From NCBI GenBank assembly GCA_023253615.1, contig JALRFZ010000633.1, positions 1 to 10,651 on the forward strand: 10,651 bases of DNA, given 5' to 3'. Under the pieces are notes generated by a model. The model ran no database searches. It was not told the origin of the DNA and saw only the letters and a program-made list of their open reading frames with translations. This DNA comes from Verrucomicrobiales bacterium. Lineage in GTDB: Bacteria > Verrucomicrobiota > Verrucomicrobiia > Verrucomicrobiales > DEV007. The position numbers were made by a program, and so were the translations under genes. Shown here piece after piece: positions 6,404-10,651 of this stretch. The number at the start of each line of letters is the position of its first letter. The first letter of the stretch is position 1.

Positions 6404-7507
6404 TCAATCCTTCGTCGCCGATCCGCCGGAGTTGCCGAGTTCGGCGTATTCGGGCGGGAGGGCGGCGCGGAAGCGGGATTTGTCGATGGCCTTCATGTAG
6501 GCTTCGACGGCGGAGACCTGTCCGGCGAGCATCTTCTGCCAGATCGCGTCGTCCATGAACTGCATCCCGTATTCCTTCCCGCCGGTGATGATGTCGTAAA
6601 GCTTCTGGGTCGAGCCTTCGCGGATCACGGAACTGACGGCGGGGGTGGAAACGAGGATCTCGTTCACCGCGGTCCGGCCTTCCGAGTCGCAGCGACGGAG
6701 GAGAAGCTGGGCGACGACGCCGCGCAGCGAACCGGCGAGCATCGTCCGCACCTGCGACTGCTGGTCCGAGGGAAACACGTCGACGAGACGGTCGACGGTC
6801 TTGCGGGCGTTGTTCGTGTGCAGGGTGCCGAACACCAGCAGGCCGGTCTCGGCGGCGGTGAGGGCGAGGGAGATGGTTTCGAGGTCGCGCATCTCGCCGA
6901 CGAGGACGATGTCGGCGTCCTCACGCAGGGAAGCCCGCAGGCCGTCGGCGAAGGAGGGGCAATGGATCGGCACCTCGCGTTGCGAGATCGTGCTCTTCTT
7001 GTTGTTGTGTACGAACTCGATGGGCTCTTCCACCGTGATGATGTGCCGGGCGTAGGTACGGTTGATGTAATCGATCAGTGCGGCGAGCGTCGTCGACTTT
7101 CCCGATCCGGTGGGACCGGTGACGAGAACGAGCCCGCTCCGCATGTCACCGAAGCTTTCGATCGTCTTCGGCACGCCGAGGTCGTCGATCGTCTTGATCT
7201 TCGTCGGGATGAGACGGAAGACGGCGCCGAGTCCGTTGTTCTGCTTGAAGTAGTTGCAGCGGAAGCGCGACTGCTTGTCCATCTCGTAGGCGAAGTCGAG
7301 GTCGCCCTTCTGCAGGTAGCGCTCGTAGGCGCTGGGCTCGCAGATCTCGCGGAGCATGTAGTCGATCGTGGCGTGCTCGAGGACGCCGTCGGCGATCGGG
7401 GCGATGGCGCCGTGGGCCCGCATCTTGGGCGGCTGGCCTTCGCTGAGGTGGAGGTCGGACCCGCCCGAAGCGACGAGGTGCTGGAAGTATTGGTCGATGA
7501 CAGCCAT
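6404..7507 (-). CDS. pilT: Type IV pilus twitching-motility ATPase, PilT/PilU family (downstream paralogue)
   Basis: A 367-residue cytosolic hexameric ATPase of the secretion-ATPase superfamily that drives pilus retraction. The N-terminal PAS-like domain begins with the typical GGSDLHLSEGQPPKMRAHG (about 15-33). Walker A is GPTGSGKST (131-139), the Asp box HIITVEEPIEFVH (155-167), Walker B DIVLVGEMRD (199-208), and the His box FGTLHTNNARKTVDRLVDVF (226-245). The AIRNLIRE-like retraction motif is AVSSVIREG (290-298). All catalytic elements are present. It is the second gene of a tandem pair, starting 64 bp after the paralogue's stop, so the two are likely co-transcribed. Compared with standard PilT it has a short polar C-terminal tail (LGNSGGSATKD). 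PilT and PilU cannot be told apart with certainty by eye; the canonical Walker A favours a PilT-like role. Confidence 0.94.
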   Translation of the reverse strand: MAVIDQYFQHLVASGGSDLHLSEGQPPKMRAHGAIAPIADGVLEHATIDYMLREICEPSAYERYLQKGDLDFAYEMDKQSRFRCNYFKQNNGLGAVFRLIPTKIKTIDDLGVPKTIESFGDMRSGLVLVTGPTGSGKSTTLAALIDYINRTYARHIITVEEPIEFVHNNKKSTISQREVPIHCPSFADGLRASLREDADIVLVGEMRDLETISLALTAAETGLLVFGTLHTNNARKTVDRLVDVFPSDQQSQVRTMLAGSLRGVVAQLLLRRCDSEGRTAVNEILVSTPAVSSVIREGSTQKLYDIITGGKEYGMQFMDDAIWQKMLAGQVSAVEAYMKAIDKSRFRAALPPEYAELGNSGGSATKD

Positions 7508-7571
7508 GGCTGGAATAGAGAAAAGGTGGAGTGTGTTTGGAGGAATGTCAGGATCGGTGGCACGGCACGCT

Positions 7572-8654
7572 TCACGCGCCGATGTTGGCCTTGAGGGTGC
7601 CGCGGTCGATGGCGCGGCCGAGGGCTTCTTCCTGGCTGATGACGCCGTCGCGGTAGAGTTTGGCGAGGGCGTCGTCCATCATGATCATGCCGACGTTTTT
7701 CCCGGTCTGCATCACGCCGGGAAGCATGAAGGTTTTGCCGTCGCGGATGATCGCGGAGACGGCGGGCGTGTTCACGAGCAGCTCGAGAGCCAGTTCGCGG
7801 CCGGTGCCGTCGGCCCGGGGGACGAGCTGCTGGGAGATGATGCCGCGGAGCGATTCGCCGACCATGATGCGGATCTGCTCGCGCTGTTCGGTCGGGAAGA
7901 CGTCGAGGATACGGTCGAGGGTACGGGCGGCGCTGCCGGTGTGCAGGGTCGCAAGGACGAGGTGACCCGTTTCCGCGGCGGTGATGGCAAGCGAGATCGT
8001 CTCGAGATCGCGCATTTCACCGACCATGATGATGTCGGGGTCTTCCCGCAGGGCGGCGCGGAGGGCCTGGGAGAAACTTTCGGTGTGGGTATGCACCTCG
8101 CGCTGGTTCACGTGGCAGTTGGCGGAATTGATCACGTATTCGATGGGATCCTCGAGCGTGATGATGTGGTCGTTGCGCTGGTGGTTGATCTCGTTGATGA
8201 GGGCGGCGAGGGTCGTCGATTTGCCCGATCCGACGGCGCCGGTGACGAGGACGAGTCCGTTGTGGTATTCGAGGAGAGGTTTGATCGCCTCGGGGAGGCG
8301 GAGCTCCTCCATCGTGCGGAGCTGCGTGCTGATGACGCGGAAGACCATCTCCCAACCGAGGCGCGTTTTCACGACCGAGGCGCGGAAGCGCCCGATCTCG
8401 GGGGCGTAGGCGAAATCGACGTCGCCGCGCTGCTCGAGGCGGCGCAGCTCGGGCTCTGGCAGGTAAAGGCGTGCGAGCTTCTCGGTATCCTCGGGCGTGA
8501 GCTGCTCGGCGTTTTCCCAGATCGGCTGGAGGAGGCCGTAGCGGCGCCATTTCGGCGGCGCGAAGGGAGCGAGGTGGACGTCGGAAACGTTGTATTCCTG
8601 AGCGAGCTTCAGGTAATCATCGACGTGACCAAGGACGGGGACGGTATCGGACAT
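7572..8654 (-). CDS. Type IV pilus twitching-motility ATPase, PilT/PilU family (upstream paralogue)
   Basis: A 360-residue paralogue of the next gene, with the same order of motifs. These are a PAS-like N-terminal domain (NVSDVHLAPFAPPKWRRYG, about 22-40), an altered Walker A GAVGSGKST (139-147), Asp box HIITLEDPIEYV (163-174), Walker B DIIMVGEMRD (207-216), His box LATLHTGSAARTLDRILDVF (234-253) and AVSAIIRDG (298-306). The start was placed at MSDTVPVLGH (8654). The frame extends 35 codons further to 8759, but that stretch is unconserved and crosses the putative promoter. Walker A lacks the usual Pro-Thr of PilT (GPTGSGK), and PilU proteins also carry Ala there, so this could be the PilU-like partner. 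Together with the downstream gene it would form a two-motor retraction system. No pilin or assembly genes lie in the window. Confidence 0.93.
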   Translation of the reverse strand: MSDTVPVLGHVDDYLKLAQEYNVSDVHLAPFAPPKWRRYGLLQPIWENAEQLTPEDTEKLARLYLPEPELRRLEQRGDVDFAYAPEIGRFRASVVKTRLGWEMVFRVISTQLRTMEELRLPEAIKPLLEYHNGLVLVTGAVGSGKSTTLAALINEINHQRNDHIITLEDPIEYVINSANCHVNQREVHTHTESFSQALRAALREDPDIIMVGEMRDLETISLAITAAETGHLVLATLHTGSAARTLDRILDVFPTEQREQIRIMVGESLRGIISQQLVPRADGTGRELALELLVNTPAVSAIIRDGKTFMLPGVMQTGKNVGMIMMDDALAKLYRDGVISQEEALGRAIDRGTLKANIGA

Positions 8655-8730
8655 AAAGGTGGGGGGAGGATCTACGATTGTCTGGGCTCGCCTCCGGGCC
8701 GTTTCCCGACTCCGGGGCGCGAGCGTGCCG

Positions 8731-8759
8731 AGTATTGGGATTGTGGCAGGGCTAGGCAA
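8731..8759 (-). promoter_or_regulatory. Candidate sigma-70-type promoter of the pilus ATPase pair
   Basis: On the minus strand TTGCCT (8759-8754) and AATACT (8736-8731) are separated by 17 bp. Each matches the -35/-10 consensus at four of six positions. This would give a leader of roughly 70 nt before the start at 8654. It is the best-looking promoter in the 142-bp gap after the helicase gene, but the match is modest in a GC-rich genome whose promoters may differ. Confidence 0.3.
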
Positions 8760-8789
8760 GCGGAAAAACGGGTTTTTGGGGCGTTCCGC
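8760..8789. repeat. Inverted repeat between the helicase stop and the pilus promoter
   Basis: gcggaa (8760-8765) pairs with ttccgc (8784-8789), and aaaaa (8764-8768) can alternatively pair with ttttt (8773-8777). It starts 7 nt beyond the helicase stop and abuts the candidate -35 box. It may be the helicase terminator or an operator for the pilus genes; it is not a canonical terminator on either strand. Confidence 0.35.
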
Positions 8790-8796
8790 AACCGGC

Positions 8797-10651
8797 TCAC
8801 CCGGACAACATTTCCTTCATCCGCGCAAAATAATCCGCCGCGAAGTCCTCGTCGGCGGGGGCGGAGGAGAGGGTCTCGTAGCTCGATTCGATCAGCTCTT
8901 CCTTGCTCAGTTCGCGGAAAAACGAGCTCGGCATGCAGGGCATCTTGTCGCCGTAGCGCTTGCGGCTGTGGCACCAGGTGATGGTGAGATCCAGCATCGC
9001 GCGGGTGATGCCAACGTAGAGGAGGCGGCGCTCCTCGTCGCGGCTGCCTTCCTCGAGCGAGCGGGAGTGGGGGAGAATGCCCTCCTCGACGCCGATGATG
9101 TAGCAGACGGTGAATTCGAGTCCTTTCGCCGCGTGCATCGTGATGAGGGAGACACCCTTGCCGTCGGCATCCTTCTTCTCATCCTCGCGGTCCTGCATCA
9201 GAGCGACACTGTCGAGGAAGCCGCGCAGGCCGCGTTTCGATTTCTCGAAGTGGGAATGCATCCCGTCGATGAGCTCGGCGACGTTGCGGCGGCGGTTGTC
9301 GAATTCCTCGTCGGTCTTGCAGCCTTTGCGGAGGAAATGGTCGTAGTCGATCTCCTTGAGCAGTTCGCGCGTCATCTCGGCGTAGTTCGCCGATTTGGTC
9401 GCGGCGATGTCGGCGTAGCGATTGAGGAATTCGGCGAAGGCGAGGAGGGATTTCTGCGCGCGGGTGCTGAGGGCTCCGAGAAACTCGAGATCGTTGATCG
9501 CGGCGTGGATGCTGATCTGGTGGTCGATGCTGAACTGGGTGGCCAGCTCGATGGTGCCGTCGCCGATGCCGCGCGGCGGGGTGCTGATGACGCGCAGCAG
9601 GCTGATATCGTCCTCGTGGTTGAGGAAGAGATTCAGGTAGGCGAGGACGTCCTTCACCTCGCGCCGCTCGTAAAAGCTCTGCCCGCCGATGAGTTTGTAG
9701 GGGATCTGGTTTTCGCGCAGCTTTTCCTCCATCACCCGCGACTGGGTGTTCATCCGGAAGAGGATCGCCATATCGTCGTAGGGACGTTGACGGAGACGGT
9801 GTTTTTCGAGGATCTCGCCGACGACAAAATCGGCCTCGGTCTCGGCGTCGGGCATGGAAATGAGGCGAGTCTTTTCGCCCTCGCCTTTGCCGCTCCAGAG
9901 CGTCTTTTCTCGGCGGTTGAGATTGTGGCGGATGAGGCTGTTGGCGAGCCGGAGGATGGCGTTGGTCGAGCGGTAGTTCTCCTCGAGCTTGATCACGGTG
10001 GGATCGGAGAAATGGCGTTCGAATTCGAGGATGTTGGTGATATCGGCCCCTCGCCACCCGTAGATGCTCTGATCGTCGTCGCCGACGACGCAGATGTTCT
10101 GCTCGGGCCCGACGATGAGGCGGAGCAGGGTCATCTGGAGGTGGTTCGTGTCCTGGAACTCGTCCACCATGATGAAGCGGTAGCGCCGCTGCCATTCGCG
10201 GCGGATGTCGGGATTCTCCTCGAGCCCGCGCACCGCAAGGATGAGGAGATCGTCGAAGTCGACCGCGTTGAGCTGCTTCAGTTCCTTTTGGTAGGTGCGG
10301 TAGACGTCGTTGATGAGGGCCTCCTCGCGGTCGCTCGGCGGTTTCCCGGTGTTTTTCGCCTGGCTGATGAGGGAGTTGGCGAGTTTGGCATCGAGATTTT
10401 CATCACGTCCCGCCAAACGCACGATGATGCGGCGGAGCAGGCCGAGCTGGTCGCTCTGGGTGTAGATCGTGAAGGTGCGCTTGTAGCCGAGCCGCTCGAT
10501 GCAGGTGCGGAGAATGCGGACGCAGAGGCTGTGGAAGGTCGAGATGGTGAGTTGCTCGGCCTGCTCGGGCTCGATCATCGTCGCGACCCGCTCGCGCATT
10601 TCATTCGCGGCCTTGTTGGTGAAGGTCACCGCGAGGATCTGCGAGGGCGGG
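8797..10651 (-). CDS. UvrD/Rep-type superfamily 1 DNA helicase (5' partial)
   Basis: 617 residues are visible, running off the right edge. The GTG at 10629 is internal, because the frame continues upstream as PPSQILA. The missing part would carry the Q motif and Walker A. Seen motifs: Ia AVTFTNKAANEM (7-18), Ib TISTFHSLCVRILR (35-48), II VDEFQD (162-167), III VVGDDDQSIYGWRG (188-201), IV ENYRSTNAIL (224-233), V ITMHAAKGLEF (503-513) and VI LLYVGITRA (543-551). It is therefore an active-looking 3'-5' ssDNA translocase/helicase. After motif VI only about 65 residues remain, ending YFARMKEMLSG. This resembles E. coli Rep and lacks the longer Tudor-like tail of UvrD/PcrA. The SSFFRELSKEELIE segment is also reminiscent of Rep. 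Likely roles are removing proteins ahead of forks or nucleotide-excision repair. It is separated from the pilus operon by 142 bp. Confidence 0.94.
   Translation of the reverse strand, partial: PPSQILAVTFTNKAANEMRERVATMIEPEQAEQLTISTFHSLCVRILRTCIERLGYKRTFTIYTQSDQLGLLRRIIVRLAGRDENLDAKLANSLISQAKNTGKPPSDREEALINDVYRTYQKELKQLNAVDFDDLLILAVRGLEENPDIRREWQRRYRFIMVDEFQDTNHLQMTLLRLIVGPEQNICVVGDDDQSIYGWRGADITNILEFERHFSDPTVIKLEENYRSTNAILRLANSLIRHNLNRREKTLWSGKGEGEKTRLISMPDAETEADFVVGEILEKHRLRQRPYDDMAILFRMNTQSRVMEEKLRENQIPYKLIGGQSFYERREVKDVLAYLNLFLNHEDDISLLRVISTPPRGIGDGTIELATQFSIDHQISIHAAINDLEFLGALSTRAQKSLLAFAEFLNRYADIAATKSANYAEMTRELLKEIDYDHFLRKGCKTDEEFDNRRRNVAELIDGMHSHFEKSKRGLRGFLDSVALMQDREDEKKDADGKGVSLITMHAAKGLEFTVCYIIGVEEGILPHSRSLEEGSRDEERRLLYVGITRAMLDLTITWCHSRKRYGDKMPCMPSSFFRELSKEELIESSYETLSSAPADEDFAADYFARMKEMLSG

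Noticed and set aside
6305..7594. Plus-strand open frame of 429 codons opposite the downstream pilus ATPase
   Set aside because: Shadow of a well-supported PilT-family gene; low-complexity acidic/Gly-rich translation with no recognisable motif.
8655..8759. Upstream start for the first pilus ATPase (35 extra codons)
   Set aside because: The added residues are unconserved and Pro/Arg-rich and overlap the likely promoter and leader; the PilT-like N-terminus begins at 8654.
7368..8981. Plus-strand open frame of 537 codons opposite both pilus ATPase genes and the helicase 3' end
   Set aside because: It crosses three unrelated antisense genes and intergenic sequence, so it is explained by GC-rich codon structure.
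9179..10195. Alternative-frame minus-strand open frame of 338 codons inside the helicase
   Set aside because: Very Arg/His/Pro-rich, with out-of-frame composition, while the helicase frame carries every expected SF1 motif.
10627..10629. GTG at 10629 as the start of the helicase
   Set aside because: It lies inside the conserved motif Ia (AVTFTNKAA), and the upstream residues PPSQILA are conserved family sequence; the gene continues beyond the window.
1..10651. tRNA, rRNA, CRISPR arrays, insertion sequences, phage genes
   Set aside because: Looked for and not seen; nearly all sequence is accounted for by long protein-coding genes, and no regularly spaced direct repeats or transposase motifs were found.

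Overview
This window comes from a GC-rich bacterial chromosome, most likely of the PVC group and probably Verrucomicrobiota. The strongest clue is the gene at the left edge. It joins a beta-propeller 'dehydrogenase-like' region, HEAT-type repeats and a C-terminal CxxCH cytochrome domain, an architecture characteristic of Planctomycetes and Verrucomicrobia. The lineage call is an inference from gene content, not a phylogeny.

Layout, left to right. (1) 2-2719 (+): the 3' part of the large haem-binding protein; its start lies outside the window. (2) Converging on it with a 21-bp gap is a leftward run. The order of transcription is serA (5152-3551, phosphoglycerate dehydrogenase), a 61-residue small protein (3496-3311), and a 187-residue protein (3304-2741) that I read as a PARP/DUF3990-like ADP-ribosyltransferase-fold protein. 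The last two are 6 bp apart and lower in GC than their neighbours; they look like an antitoxin-toxin cassette. (3) Divergent from serA across a 135-bp gap is a bile-acid:sodium symporter (BASS) family transporter (5288-6229, +). (4) A 174-bp convergent intergenic region (6230-6403) is packed with inverted repeats, including a 16-bp perfect palindrome that extends imperfectly to 30-bp arms. (5) Two tandem PilT-type type IV pilus ATPases follow on the minus strand (8654-7572, then 7507-6404). They are probably one operon powering pilus retraction. (6) At the right edge, also on the minus strand, is a UvrD/Rep-type SF1 helicase (10651-8797). Its N-terminus, with the Walker A motif, is cut off by the window edge.

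Most of the window is housekeeping or well-known accessory function: serine biosynthesis, twitching motility, DNA repair/replication helicase, transport. The most interesting part is the small-protein plus ART-like pair at 2741-3496. Second is the hairpin-rich convergent spacer. None of the six visible translation starts has a recognisable Shine-Dalgarno sequence. I saw no tRNA, rRNA, CRISPR array, insertion sequence or phage gene.
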